Positions 22,439 through 30,041 of a stretch of DNA of 35,436 nt are shown here, piece by piece. The DNA is from Microscillaceae bacterium. GTDB lineage: Bacteria > Bacteroidota > Bacteroidia > Cytophagales > Microscillaceae. Position 1 is the stretch's first letter. Each line of letters starts with the position of its first letter. The notes beneath the pieces were generated by a model that saw only the letters and a program-made list of their open reading frames with translations, was not told the DNA's origin and did not search any database. The stretch covers positions 1 to 35,436 of the forward strand of contig JALONJ010000005.1 of assembly GCA_025455045.1 (NCBI GenBank), in the 5' to 3' direction. The position numbers and the translations under genes were made by a program.

Positions 22439-24031
22439 ATGGCAATAAGATTGGCAACTCCGGGCGTTTATATCGAAGAAAAAAACGCCTTCCCTAACTC
22501 GGTCGCGGCGGTAGCCACCGCAGTACCGGCTTTTATCGGTTACACCGAACTCACAAATCGCAAAGGGCAGTCGTTGATTAATCGGGCGGTGCGAATTACC
22601 TCGCTTACCGAATACCACGATATTTTTGGCGGCGCACCCAAAACCCATTTTCAAGTCAAAGAAAGTGGCAATGGCGATTATGATTTTCAAGTGGGTGGCA
22701 AAAGCTACCAAGTAGTTCCTGATGGTACTGCGCGTTTTATTTTGTATGACAGTCTTCGCTTATTCTTTGCCAATGGCGGTAGTACTTGCTATATTATCTC
22801 GGCAGGAGGATACTATGAATCAGGCGCAGCCCCGGCAGAAACTCCCAAACCCGACGAAAAAGAAGGTGGCAAACCCAAACCGACTCCGGCGGCAACGGCG
22901 GCAAAGGTGAAATTCAACACCATTACCAAAAAAGCCCTCGAAGCAGGAATTGGAACACTGATTTCAGAGACCGAGCCTACTTTGGTGGTTATTCCTGAAG
23001 CCGTAATGTTGGACAAAGCCGATTGCTTCGCCCTCCAACAAGCGATGTTGATGCACTGCGGTTATAAAATGAAAAATCGCTTTGCCGTGTTAGATGTCTA
23101 TGGCGGGTATGTAGCTCGTTCTTATGACGAAAATGACGTGATTACCCAATTCCGCGAAGGTGTAGGTAGCAATTTCCTCAACTTCGGGGCGGCTTATTAT
23201 CCTTGGGTTTATACTTCTGTTGTGCAAAATGATGAAGTAAGTTTCCAAAACATCAGCAACTTAGATGTATTGGAAGCCATTTTGACCAAAGAAGCCGACG
23301 AGATTTCGGGTGAAGCCAAACGCGCCGAAGAAGCCAAAATTGAAGTCCGCAAACTGCGCGATGCCAATGCTAACCCTACTTCGGTCAATCAAACCTTGAA
23401 TACCATCAGCCCAACTTTCCGCACTATTTTGCAAAAAGTCAAAACTTTGATGAATGTATTGCCGCCTAGTGCCGGTATGGTAGGTATTTATGCTGCCAAC
23501 GACAATGCCCGTGGAGTTTGGAAAGCTCCGGCCAATGTGGGCTACAATAGTGTAATTACTCCTACTGTCAAAATTACCCACGACGACCAAGAAGACCTCA
23601 ACGTAACCGTAACGGGTAAGTCGGTCAATGCGATTCGTTCATTCCCCGGACAAGGGGTGTTGGTGTGGGGAGCTAGAACTCTAGATGGCAATAGCCAAGA
23701 TTGGCGATACATCAACGTGCGCCGTACCTTGCTTTATATTGAGGAATCTATCAAAAACGCCGCCCGCGCTTATGTATATGAACCCAATACAGCTACAACT
23801 TGGTCATTGATGCGGAGTATGATTTCTTCGTTCTTGACCGACTTGTGGAATCAAGGCGGTTTGGTGGGGGTTACTTCCGACCAAGCATTCGAGGTATTGA
23901 TTGGTTTAGGTTCTACAATGACTCCCAACGATATATTAGATGGCATTATGCGCATTACCGTAAAAGTAGCAGTGTCTCGTCCGGCTGAATTTATTGTGAT
24001 TACTTTCCAACAAAAAATGCAAGAATCATAA
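22439..24031 (+). CDS. eCIS contractile sheath protein
   Basis: A 530-residue tail-sheath family protein. The N-terminus LATPGVYIEEKNAFPNSVAAVATAVPAFIGYTE is the classic sheath start. The C-terminal domain has GQGVLVWGARTL, WRYINVRRTLLYIEESI, FEPN-like YEPNT and the final strand AVSRPAEFIVITFQQKM used for sheath-sheath stitching. A Pro/Lys/Ala-rich linker near residues 125-150 (PAETPKPDEKEGGKPKPTP) sits in the variable outer domain and is probably exposed on the particle surface. Hexameric rings of this protein wrap the tube and contract to drive it outward. It is the only sheath gene in the window. Confidence 0.95.
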   Translation: MAIRLATPGVYIEEKNAFPNSVAAVATAVPAFIGYTELTNRKGQSLINRAVRITSLTEYHDIFGGAPKTHFQVKESGNGDYDFQVGGKSYQVVPDGTARFILYDSLRLFFANGGSTCYIISAGGYYESGAAPAETPKPDEKEGGKPKPTPAATAAKVKFNTITKKALEAGIGTLISETEPTLVVIPEAVMLDKADCFALQQAMLMHCGYKMKNRFAVLDVYGGYVARSYDENDVITQFREGVGSNFLNFGAAYYPWVYTSVVQNDEVSFQNISNLDVLEAILTKEADEISGEAKRAEEAKIEVRKLRDANANPTSVNQTLNTISPTFRTILQKVKTLMNVLPPSAGMVGIYAANDNARGVWKAPANVGYNSVITPTVKITHDDQEDLNVTVTGKSVNAIRSFPGQGVLVWGARTLDGNSQDWRYINVRRTLLYIEESIKNAARAYVYEPNTATTWSLMRSMISSFLTDLWNQGGLVGVTSDQAFEVLIGLGSTMTPNDILDGIMRITVKVAVSRPAEFIVITFQQKMQES

Positions 24032-24110
24032 ATAATTTTAAAAATTTAGACTTTCAAGTTTTTAAATTTTCTCCTCTATCTTGCTTGTGTTGATACAGGC
24101 AAATGTGAGG

Positions 24111-24136
24111 TAACTATTTGATAATGAATTTCTTAC
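24111..24136. repeat. TGATWATCA palindrome, variant core
   Basis: TAACTAT-TGATAATGA-ATTTCTTAC (core 24119-24127), between sheath and first tube gene; one base of the core and part of the right arm have changed. Confidence 0.55.
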
Positions 24137-24181
24137 AAAAAAAATTTAATTTTCTAAACGAATAAAAAAACTTAAAATACG

Positions 24182-24628
24182 ATGGCAGACTCAACAGAAC
24201 TTTGGCCCATACCCAAGTTTCACTTTTCGGTAACTTTGGGTGATCTTGGTGAAATTGGCTTTCAAGAAGTAACCGGCTTGAAACTTACCACCGAATTTAT
24301 TGAATATCGCCCCGGTAATGACCCTACTTTTATCAAGCAAAGAGTTCCGGGATTGAAAAAATTCGACAACATTACCCTCAAAAAAGCAGTATTCAAAGCC
24401 GATACTGCCTTGTACGATTGGTATATTGATGTGCAGGCAAACCCCGAACGCCGCCAAGACATTACTATTCAGTTGTTAGACGAACAAGCCAGTCCTTTGA
24501 TGACTTGGACGGTAACCAAAGCCTTTCCGGTAAGCATCAGTGGACCCGATTTGAACGGTGAATCCAACGAATTGGCAGTAGAATCATTGGAGCTTGCCCA
24601 CGAAGGCATCACAATGGAAGCTGCTTAA
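24182..24628 (+). CDS. eCIS inner tube protein 1 (gp19-like)
   Basis: A 148-residue protein of the T4 gp19/Hcp-like tube family: PKFHFSVTLGDLGEIGFQEVTGLKLTTEFIEYRPGND, then PGLKKFDNITLKKAVFKADTALYDWY, then ITIQLLDEQASPLMTWTVTKAFPV and VESLELAHEGI. Hexamers stack to form the tube inside the sheath. Being directly after the sheath gene, it is the likely main tube subunit. The second tube gene (24884) is a diverged paralog and probably the tube initiator at the baseplate, by analogy with PVC/Afp systems. Confidence 0.93.
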   Translation: MADSTELWPIPKFHFSVTLGDLGEIGFQEVTGLKLTTEFIEYRPGNDPTFIKQRVPGLKKFDNITLKKAVFKADTALYDWYIDVQANPERRQDITIQLLDEQASPLMTWTVTKAFPVSISGPDLNGESNELAVESLELAHEGITMEAA

Positions 24629-24788
24629 AGCGTGGATAGCGAATAATGTAGCGTAAATAATTTTTTAATTACTTGAAAATCCGCGCGAGGCGAGATACGT
24701 CAATAAGTTATCAAAAATATTGTACGCATTATTTTGTTCTTGTTACTAAGGTTTTTCTTTACAACAATTTTGAAACAAACTGGTAAGA

Positions 24789-24830
24789 TTTTGGAATTTT
24801 TGAAGTAAAATTTGAAAATTCCAAAATTTT
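24789..24830 (+). terminator. AT-rich hairpin with T-run between the two tube genes
   Basis: TTTTGGAATTTT (24789-24800) and AAAATTCCAAAA (24815-24826) form a perfect 12-bp stem with a 14-nt loop, followed by TTTT. It could be a weak or partial terminator, or an RNA-processing/stability hairpin, letting the sheath and first tube be made in excess over baseplate genes (inference). Confidence 0.45.
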
Positions 24831-24883
24831 CAAATTTGAAAATTCAATAAATCTCCCAATCAACACATCAACAAATAAAAAAT

Positions 24884-25336
24884 ATGCCTACGCTCAATCT
24901 GCATCCGGCGTTTTATTTTAAAGTAAAAATATTGGGCGGTAGCGGGGGTGCTACCGATGAGAGTTTTCAAGAAGTATCGGGTTTGACAATGGAAATTCAA
25001 ACCGAAGAATTGCGGTCTGGCGGCGAAAATGACATCGTTTACAAAGTGCCCGGCAAGGTTCAATACCCCAATTTGACTTTAAAAAGAGCTTTGATTGCCC
25101 CTAGTTCGGAGTTATTGACTTGGTGCAAAACCTCTATTCAAGGTGGATTATTTAATATTCAATTGAAAGATATTCAAATTTCGTTGCTTGACCCCACTAC
25201 TGATGCCATTCCGATTGAATGGAAATTGAGCAAAGCCTACCCCATTAAGTATGAAGTAAGTGCGCTGGGGGCTGATAAAAATGAAGTGATGCTCGAGACG
25301 GTAGAACTAGCTTATCAAAAATTTGAAGTATTATGA
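24884..25336 (+). CDS. eCIS inner tube protein 2 (gp19-like)
   Basis: A 150-residue gp19-family tube protein: NLHPAFYFKVKILGGSGGATDESFQEVSGLTMEIQTEELRSGGEND, then KVPGKVQYPNLTLKRALI, then IEWKLSKAYPIKYEVSALGADKNEVMLETVELAYQKFEVL. It is a diverged paralog of the 24182-24628 gene and lies next to the baseplate genes. Afp/PVC systems carry several tube paralogs, one of which joins the tube to the hub, and this is the likely role here. A 255-bp spacer with an AT-rich hairpin separates the two tube genes. Confidence 0.92.
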   Translation: MPTLNLHPAFYFKVKILGGSGGATDESFQEVSGLTMEIQTEELRSGGENDIVYKVPGKVQYPNLTLKRALIAPSSELLTWCKTSIQGGLFNIQLKDIQISLLDPTTDAIPIEWKLSKAYPIKYEVSALGADKNEVMLETVELAYQKFEVL

Positions 25337-25386
25337 CTTTTGAATGAGTACTTGAACCTGTTTGGCTTGTATTATTTAAAACTAGA

Positions 25387-25415
25387 TCTAATTTGCTGAC
25401 AATCAATTAATTAAA
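25387..25415. repeat. TGATWATCA palindrome, variant core
   Basis: Core TGACAATCA at 25397-25405; right arm ATTAATTAAAT; left arm weak. Confidence 0.5.
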
Positions 25416-25520
25416 TCTTATAAGGTTTTTAAAGCCTTGTCGATTTGCCCAAACTAATTTGGTTCAGATATTTAATAGATGATAGATTTCATTAAATACA
25501 AGTTTTTCATTAAATATTTT

Positions 25521-25550
25521 TTATAATTTATTGATAATCAATTAATTGTA
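25521..25550. repeat. TGATWATCA palindrome copy
   Basis: Core 25532-25540; arms TTATAATTTAT and ATTAATTGTA. It lies before the DUF5908 gene. Confidence 0.8.
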
Positions 25551-25591
25551 TTTAAAGCCGAACGCATAACTATAAACGCATAGCTCCAAAA

Positions 25592-25756
25592 ATGGCAATC
25601 GAAATCAAAGAGTTGGTGGTAAAGATTACCTTGACCGACCAACCTAAAAATACCAAGTCGCAAGAGGCTAAAATCTCTAATCAAACCAAAACCGAAATTG
25701 TCAACGAATGTGTAAAACGGGTTTTGGAAACTTTGGAAGCTAAATCAGAAAGATAA
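25592..25756 (+). CDS. Small eCIS protein, DUF5908 family
   Basis: A 54-residue protein, MAIEIKELVVKITLTDQPK... ending VNECVKRVLETLEAKSER. The N-terminal (M)xIEIKEL.(V/I)K pattern is that of the small DUF5908 proteins found between tube and LysM genes in Bacteroidota contractile systems. The C-terminal half is a predicted amphipathic helix. The exact role is unknown; a baseplate or assembly chaperone function is possible. It has a clear ATG and a TAA stop, with no competing frame. Confidence 0.85.
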   Translation: MAIEIKELVVKITLTDQPKNTKSQEAKISNQTKTEIVNECVKRVLETLEAKSER

Positions 25757-25760
25757 TTAT

Positions 25761-25789
25761 TTGTAAATAATTGACTATCAATAACTTAG
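25761..25789. repeat. TGATWATCA palindrome, variant core
   Basis: Core TGACTATCA at 25772-25780; begins 5 nt after the DUF5908 stop. Confidence 0.68.
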
Positions 25790-25959
25790 CTTAATACTTT
25801 TGTGAGATAAGGTTTTACTATAACTCAATAATTTAATTCTTGATTTTGGCAGAAATTGAGGAATCAAAAACGAAAACAACTACAGACAACTCTGTATATA
25901 TTTGCCCTTCCTAATTTTTGCTCGGTATTCAATTGATTTTAAATAATTACCTTGAAAAA

Positions 25960-26047
25960 GGGCGCATTTCAAATTTACGCATTTCTTTTGCCTCACCCAG
26001 CCCTCTCCGAAGGAGAGGGTGATAGGTAGTAAATTTGAAATGCGCCC
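25960..26047. mobile_element. 88-bp MITE with 19-bp TIRs and 9-bp TSD
   Basis: Terminal inverted repeats GGGCGCATTTCAAATTTAC (25960-25978) and GTAAATTTGAAATGCGCCC (26029-26047) are perfect over 19 bp. The element is flanked by the direct repeat CTTGAAAAA at 25951-25959 and 26048-26056, a 9-bp target-site duplication. The interior has a CCCTCTCC-GAA-GGAGAGGG hairpin. There is no coding capacity, so movement would need a transposase in trans. A partial copy (hairpin plus right end) lies at 99-143. Confidence 0.82.
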
Positions 26048-26120
26048 CTTGAAAAATTATTTAATTCATAACCATTTATAAATCAGCCCATTATACAAAT
26101 TAATTAGTCCTTTTTTGAAG

Positions 26121-26774
26121 ATGGCAGATAAAATAACCATAGCAATCAAAGATACTCCCACTACTAAGTTTGAGGCATTGATTAACCCCGAAACGGTTAA
26201 CTACAATGTGGCTATCAAATATGCGGAAGATGGAGAAAATACTCCTTCGGGTACCAACAAGCCCGAAGCCCGCTTTGACCGCTATGAGAATGATAAAATC
26301 AGTTTTAAACTGATTTTGGACGGTACCGGAGCTATTATTGCCAACCAACCTACCGTCAAAGATCAATTGGATAAATTGAAAGAAGTAGTATATGATTACA
26401 ATGGTAGCAATCACGAGCCCAATGAAGTAACGATTACTTGGGGAGGCTTTTTGGAAGGTTTTAATGCGCGTTTGCAAACAATGAGCATCAATTACAAGCT
26501 TTTTAAAACCGATGGCTCGCCCTTGCGTGCCGAAGTAGATTTGAGTTTTATTGAATCAACTCCCGCCGCCCAAGATGCCCAACAGCGCAATAATAGCTCA
26601 CCCGATTTGTCGCACTTGGTTTTAATCAAAGCCGGCGATACTTTGCCAATGCTTTGCCAAAAAATTTATAAAAACCCATTGATGTACCTTGAAGTTGCCC
26701 GCCATAATGGATTGGTAAGCTTTCGAGACCTCAAGCCCGGAATGGAAATATTGTTTCCGCCAATTAAAAAATAA
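26121..26774 (+). CDS. eCIS LysM-containing tube/hub adaptor (Pvc7-like)
   Basis: A 217-residue baseplate protein. The first 130 residues form a CIS-tube type domain (ITIAIKDTPTTKFEALINPETVNYNVAIKY ... TWGGFLEGFNARLQTMSINYKLF). The C-terminal 50 residues are a LysM-like module (LVLIKAGDTLPMLCQKIYKNPLMYLEVARHNGL ... LKPGMEILFPP). Similar proteins (gp53-like in T4, Afp7/Pvc7) clamp the hub to the inner tube. The start is the ATG at 26121; an in-frame TTG two codons earlier is less likely. Unusually for a LysM protein it has no signal peptide, as expected for a particle part. Confidence 0.9.
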   Translation: MADKITIAIKDTPTTKFEALINPETVNYNVAIKYAEDGENTPSGTNKPEARFDRYENDKISFKLILDGTGAIIANQPTVKDQLDKLKEVVYDYNGSNHEPNEVTITWGGFLEGFNARLQTMSINYKLFKTDGSPLRAEVDLSFIESTPAAQDAQQRNNSSPDLSHLVLIKAGDTLPMLCQKIYKNPLMYLEVARHNGLVSFRDLKPGMEILFPPIKK

Positions 26775-26786
26775 CCTAATTTTTGT

Positions 26787-26817
26787 ATATAACTAATTGA
26801 TAATCAAGTATTTATAA
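26787..26817. repeat. TGATWATCA palindrome copy
   Basis: Core 26798-26806; arms ATATAACTAAT and AGTATTTATAA. It sits in the 89-bp gap between the LysM adaptor and spike genes. Confidence 0.85.
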
Positions 26818-26863
26818 TTAAGCAAATTACCCCAATTACTAAATCACTCCCCAATAGACATTT

Positions 26864-28654
26864 ATGCCTGACAATCTGATACAAAACGATCTCTCGCTCA
26901 TAACCACTAAAATTTTGATTGATGGCGAAGCTATACCACAAGATTTTGGTGTATTGTCTATCTACGTAAATCACGAGGCAAACAAGGTCAGTTTGGCTAA
27001 AATTAAGCTATCGGATGGGGGTGTTTCAGAAAATGCCGAATTTAAAATCGCCGACTCCGGCAAGTTCACACCCGGTAAAACCCTAGTTATACAAGCAGGT
27101 TATGACTCGAAGGAAAAAAAAATTTTTGAAGGCATTATCATTAAATTGGGAATGCAAATCAACCCAAATGGCGCGGTAATTTTGCAAGTGGAGGGCAAGC
27201 ACGAAGCGATTAAAATGACGACCATTCGCTACAATGCCTTGTTTAAAAAGAAAAAAGATAGCGAGATTATCAATACCCTTATTCAAAGTAGCGGTTTGAG
27301 TGGTTCAATTGAAGCTACCAACATCGAATATCCCGAAATCGTGCAACATAATGTTAGCAATTGGGATTTTGCCTTGCTAAGAGCCGACCTCAATGGAATG
27401 ATGGTTATTTGTGAGGAAGACAAAAAATTAAAAGTTGCTAAACCCAAATTTTCGGCTGCGCCGGTGATTTCTTTGGGCTTTGGAGTCAATATTTTAGATT
27501 TCCAAGCCGAGCTAGATGCGCGTAATCAATACAAAAAAGTAAAAGCTTCTAGTTGGGATGCCAAACAACAACAATTGGCTTCGGCAAATGGCAACTCGGT
27601 TACCAGTGGATTGGGTGGCAACATCAAGGCAAGTTCTTTGGCAAGTGTATTAAATGGTCAAGATTATACCTTGCAAACTCCCAGCAATTTACCGCAAAGT
27701 TTTTTGGATACTTGGACGACTGCCAAGCAAACCAAAAATGCTCTAGCTTATATGCAGGGTAAAGTTAAATTTTTCGGAACAGAATTAGTAAAAGTCGGTG
27801 ACACCATTGAACTCAAATACTTAAGCGGACCCTTCAATGGCAAAGCTTTTGTCGGCGGAGTAAGCCATCGAATTGAAGGCGGGAGTTGGACAACTGAGGC
27901 TAAAATTGGCTTGTCAGAGGCTTGGTATGCCGAAACTACCCCAAACATTGCCGAGCCGGAGTCGGCGGGCATCATTGCCCCAATGCGCGGGCTTACAATT
28001 GGCAAAGTAACCAAAATTGATCCTGACGAAGATGGCGAATTTAGAGTGGAGATTGCGTTGCCCATTTTAGGCAAAGACAATTTTAAAGTATGGGCAAGAC
28101 TTTCTACCTTTTATGCCTCTAAGCAAGTGGGGGTATTTTTCTACCCTGAGATTGGTGACGAAGTGATTGTTGGCTTTTTGAATGATGACCCACAATCGCC
28201 CATTATTTTGGGGTCGGTATATAGCAGCAAATTAGAAGCCCCGCTCACCCCCTCGAATAAAAATGAGATGAAGGCAATCATTACCCGAAGCAAACTCACC
28301 TTATCTTTTGAAGACGAAAAAAAGATAATCACCCTAGAAACGCCCGCCAAAAACACCATCATTTTGGACGATGACAAGAAGAAAATTTCAATCCTTGACC
28401 AAAATGGTAATAAAATTATTATGAGTGATTCGGGAATCCAAATCGAAAGCCCCAAAGACATTACTATCAAAGGACAAAATATTAAAATGGAAGCCCAAAC
28501 CAATATTGAAGCCAAAGGAACTGCCGGAGTAAAAGTACAAGGAACTAATGTAGAAATAAAAGCTGATGTTAAATTTGCTGCCGAAGGAGCTATGGCTGAA
28601 GTCAAAGGCTCGGCAACCACCACCATCAAGGGTGGAATGGTGATGATTAATTGA
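26864..28654 (+). CDS. eCIS spike protein, VgrG/gp27-gp5-like (Pvc8-like)
   Basis: A 596-residue hub-spike protein. Residues about 15-350 are gp27-like (baseplate hub). The OB-fold gp5-like domain follows at about 370-455 (GLTIGKVTKIDPDEDGEFRVEIALP ... VGVFFYPEIGDEVIVGFLNDDPQSPIILGSVYSSK). The C-terminal 120 residues are a triple-stranded beta-helix needle with repeats such as KNTIILDDDKKKISILDQNGNKIIMSDSGIQIESPKDITIKGQNI, written here as family features only. There is no added C-terminal effector domain. A trimer would sit at the base of the tube, tipped by the PAAR protein encoded next. Confidence 0.93.
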   Translation: MPDNLIQNDLSLITTKILIDGEAIPQDFGVLSIYVNHEANKVSLAKIKLSDGGVSENAEFKIADSGKFTPGKTLVIQAGYDSKEKKIFEGIIIKLGMQINPNGAVILQVEGKHEAIKMTTIRYNALFKKKKDSEIINTLIQSSGLSGSIEATNIEYPEIVQHNVSNWDFALLRADLNGMMVICEEDKKLKVAKPKFSAAPVISLGFGVNILDFQAELDARNQYKKVKASSWDAKQQQLASANGNSVTSGLGGNIKASSLASVLNGQDYTLQTPSNLPQSFLDTWTTAKQTKNALAYMQGKVKFFGTELVKVGDTIELKYLSGPFNGKAFVGGVSHRIEGGSWTTEAKIGLSEAWYAETTPNIAEPESAGIIAPMRGLTIGKVTKIDPDEDGEFRVEIALPILGKDNFKVWARLSTFYASKQVGVFFYPEIGDEVIVGFLNDDPQSPIILGSVYSSKLEAPLTPSNKNEMKAIITRSKLTLSFEDEKKIITLETPAKNTIILDDDKKKISILDQNGNKIIMSDSGIQIESPKDITIKGQNIKMEAQTNIEAKGTAGVKVQGTNVEIKADVKFAAEGAMAEVKGSATTTIKGGMVMIN

Positions 28655-28716
28655 TTTTGACTCTGGAAGCGAAATTTACTCGAGTTTTTAAATTAATAAT
28701 TTTTGAGATTTATAAT

Positions 28717-28747
28717 TTGTAATCAATTGATAATCAAGTAATTACAA
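28717..28747. repeat. TGATWATCA palindrome copy
   Basis: Core 28728-28736; arms TTGTAATCAAT and AGTAATTACAA, between spike and PAAR genes. Confidence 0.82.
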
Positions 28748-28828
28748 AAATTATTTTTTAAAACAAGTAAATTAAAAAAAACTTGTTTTTTCAAATTAGA
28801 AAATTTCTAAACTCTAAAATTTTAAATT

Positions 28829-29116
28829 ATGCCCCCTGCTGCAAGAATAGGTGATATGCACGTTTGCCCGATGGTTACGGGAGTAGTACCACACGTAGGT
28901 GGTCCCATTACTTTGGGCTGTTTTACAGTCCTGATTGGTAGTATGCCTGCCGCGTGTGTAGGTGATATGGCGGTATGTACCGGTCCACCCGATACCATCG
29001 CCAAAGGCTCGGCAACCGTAATGATTGGCGGCAAACCCGCTGCTCGGCTCGGTGATACCTGCGCCCACGGTGGAAGTATTATTCTGGGCTGTTTTACGGT
29101 AATGATTGGGGGATAA
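28829..29116 (+). CDS. PAAR-motif spike-tip protein (Pvc10-like)
   Basis: A 95-residue PAAR protein: MPPAARIGDMHVCP at the start, PAACVGDMAVCTGPPDTIAKGSATVMIGGKPAARLGDTCAHGG in the middle, and GCFTVMIGG at the end. Conserved Cys and His residues (His12, Cys14, Cys53-type, Cys73-type and His75-type) should bind the metal that stiffens the cone tip. It caps the VgrG-like needle. It is short and carries no C-terminal toxin extension, so cargo must be loaded elsewhere, probably in the tube lumen. Confidence 0.93.
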   Translation: MPPAARIGDMHVCPMVTGVVPHVGGPITLGCFTVLIGSMPAACVGDMAVCTGPPDTIAKGSATVMIGGKPAARLGDTCAHGGSIILGCFTVMIGG

Positions 29117-29117
29117 A

Positions 29118-29191
29118 GCCTCACCCCCCGCCCCGCCTTTGGCGAGAGGGAGTAATTGCTCACCTTCCTTCGGATAGGGTTGGGGGGAGGC
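29118..29191. repeat. GC-rich hairpin element, partly degraded
   Basis: Begins GCCTCACCCCCCGCCCCGCC right after the PAAR stop codon and ends GGGTTGGGGGGAGGC. The inner hairpins are imperfect (CTTCCTTCGGATAGG). A degraded TGATTATTA-type palindrome trace follows near 29230-29260. Confidence 0.65.
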
Positions 29192-29299
29192 TTCATCTTG
29201 GAACGATTATTGGCATATTAAGAGAGATAAGTATTTGATTATTAATTGATTATTGAATTAAAAAATGGTTAGTTTGCCTACTTCTTAATTCTAAAAAAT

Positions 29300-29722
29300 A
29301 TGAAACACCGCAAAACTTTCTTAGGAATCGGCTGGAAATTTCCGCCTACTTTTGACAAACGAACCGGAAGCGTGGAAATGGTTTCGGAAGAAGCGGATAT
29401 TCAAGAGAGTTTGCACATTCTCCTCTCCACTCGCAAAGGCGAGCGTTTGGCAAGACCCGATTTTGGTTGCGATTTATCGATTTTGATTTTTGAAACCATT
29501 GATGCTACTACTTTAAATTATGCTCGCCAAATGATTGAATACGCAATTTTGATGTTTGAGCCACGCATCACTCTCGAGAAAATTGAGATTGTTCCTAATC
29601 CGAATGAGGGCATCATTCATTTCAAATTGGATTACACCATTCGCAAAACCAATACCCGTAGCAATATGGTTTATCCTTTCTATCTCTTGGAAGGAACAGA
29701 AGTAAGAATAGCTACCGAATAA
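29300..29722 (+). CDS. eCIS baseplate wedge protein, GPW/gp25 family (Pvc9-like)
   Basis: A 140-residue gp25-family protein. It contains the typical DIQESLHILLSTRKGERLARPDFGCDLSILIFE core and ends in a beta-hairpin region (GIIHFKLDYTIRKTNTRSNMVYPFYL). gp25 nucleates sheath assembly on the baseplate by mimicking a sheath C-terminal handshake. The start ATG gives MKHRKTFLGIGWKFPPTF. It is followed by the large J-like wedge gene, the usual gp25-gp6 order. Confidence 0.94.
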   Translation: MKHRKTFLGIGWKFPPTFDKRTGSVEMVSEEADIQESLHILLSTRKGERLARPDFGCDLSILIFETIDATTLNYARQMIEYAILMFEPRITLEKIEIVPNPNEGIIHFKLDYTIRKTNTRSNMVYPFYLLEGTEVRIATE

Positions 29723-29780
29723 ATATAGGATTTACGGATTGCGGATTTACGATTGGGAGCTTGGTAGCTTTCCAAATCTA

Positions 29781-29848
29781 ATGGTTGCTCGTGGCGACAC
29801 AAGCAATGAACCATAAGTCCTTGCTTGTCCACCCAAGGCGGAGGCAAG
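29781..29848. repeat. Two tandem hairpins
   Basis: Hairpin 1: TTGCTCGTG (29785-29793), tetraloop GCGA, CACAAGCAA (29798-29806), one mismatch, with outer ATGG/CCAT pairing. Hairpin 2: CTTGC (29820) pairs with GCAAG (to 29848) with further partial pairing. GCGA is a GNRA-type loop, so the RNA form could be stable. No T-run follows. Confidence 0.5.
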
Positions 29849-29905
29849 TTTGCGCTAAAAAGTCAGAAAAACCAATCTATTTGCTAAGAATTTTTAAAAA
29901 AATAA

Positions 29906-29935
29906 TGCTAATATATTGATTATCAATTAATTACA
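29906..29935. repeat. TGATWATCA palindrome copy
   Basis: Core 29917-29925; right arm ATTAATTACA, between gp25 and J-like genes. Confidence 0.8.
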
Positions 29936-30041
29936 TACTAATTTAAAAAGATAAATTGTAATTTAGTAAATCAACAAAAATCTGAAATCGACAATCCGAA
30001 ATCGGAAACATTACGAAGCCTGACGATTGAATCAAACACCA

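Larger units (their letters stand above)
25757..26120. other. Intergenic region holding a MITE
   Basis: A 364-bp gap within the eCIS cluster. It holds a palindrome variant (core TGACTATCA, 25772-25780) and the 88-bp MITE at 25960-26047 with its 9-bp flanking repeats. Without the MITE and its duplication the gap would be about 267 bp. Nothing else was recognised. Confidence 0.65.
29723..30041. other. Intergenic region with tandem hairpins
   Basis: A 319-bp gap between the gp25 and J-like genes. It holds two adjacent hairpins (29781-29814 and 29820-29848) and one good palindrome (core 29917-29925). A short direct repeat GGATTTACG occurs at 29728 and 29743. No coding sequence was seen. Confidence 0.6.

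Noticed and set aside
26100-26477. 125-codon minus-strand open frame
   Set aside because: It is antisense to the well-supported LysM adaptor gene.
30027-30041. TTG start for the J-like protein
   Set aside because: An ATG lies five codons downstream, and no family feature lies before it.
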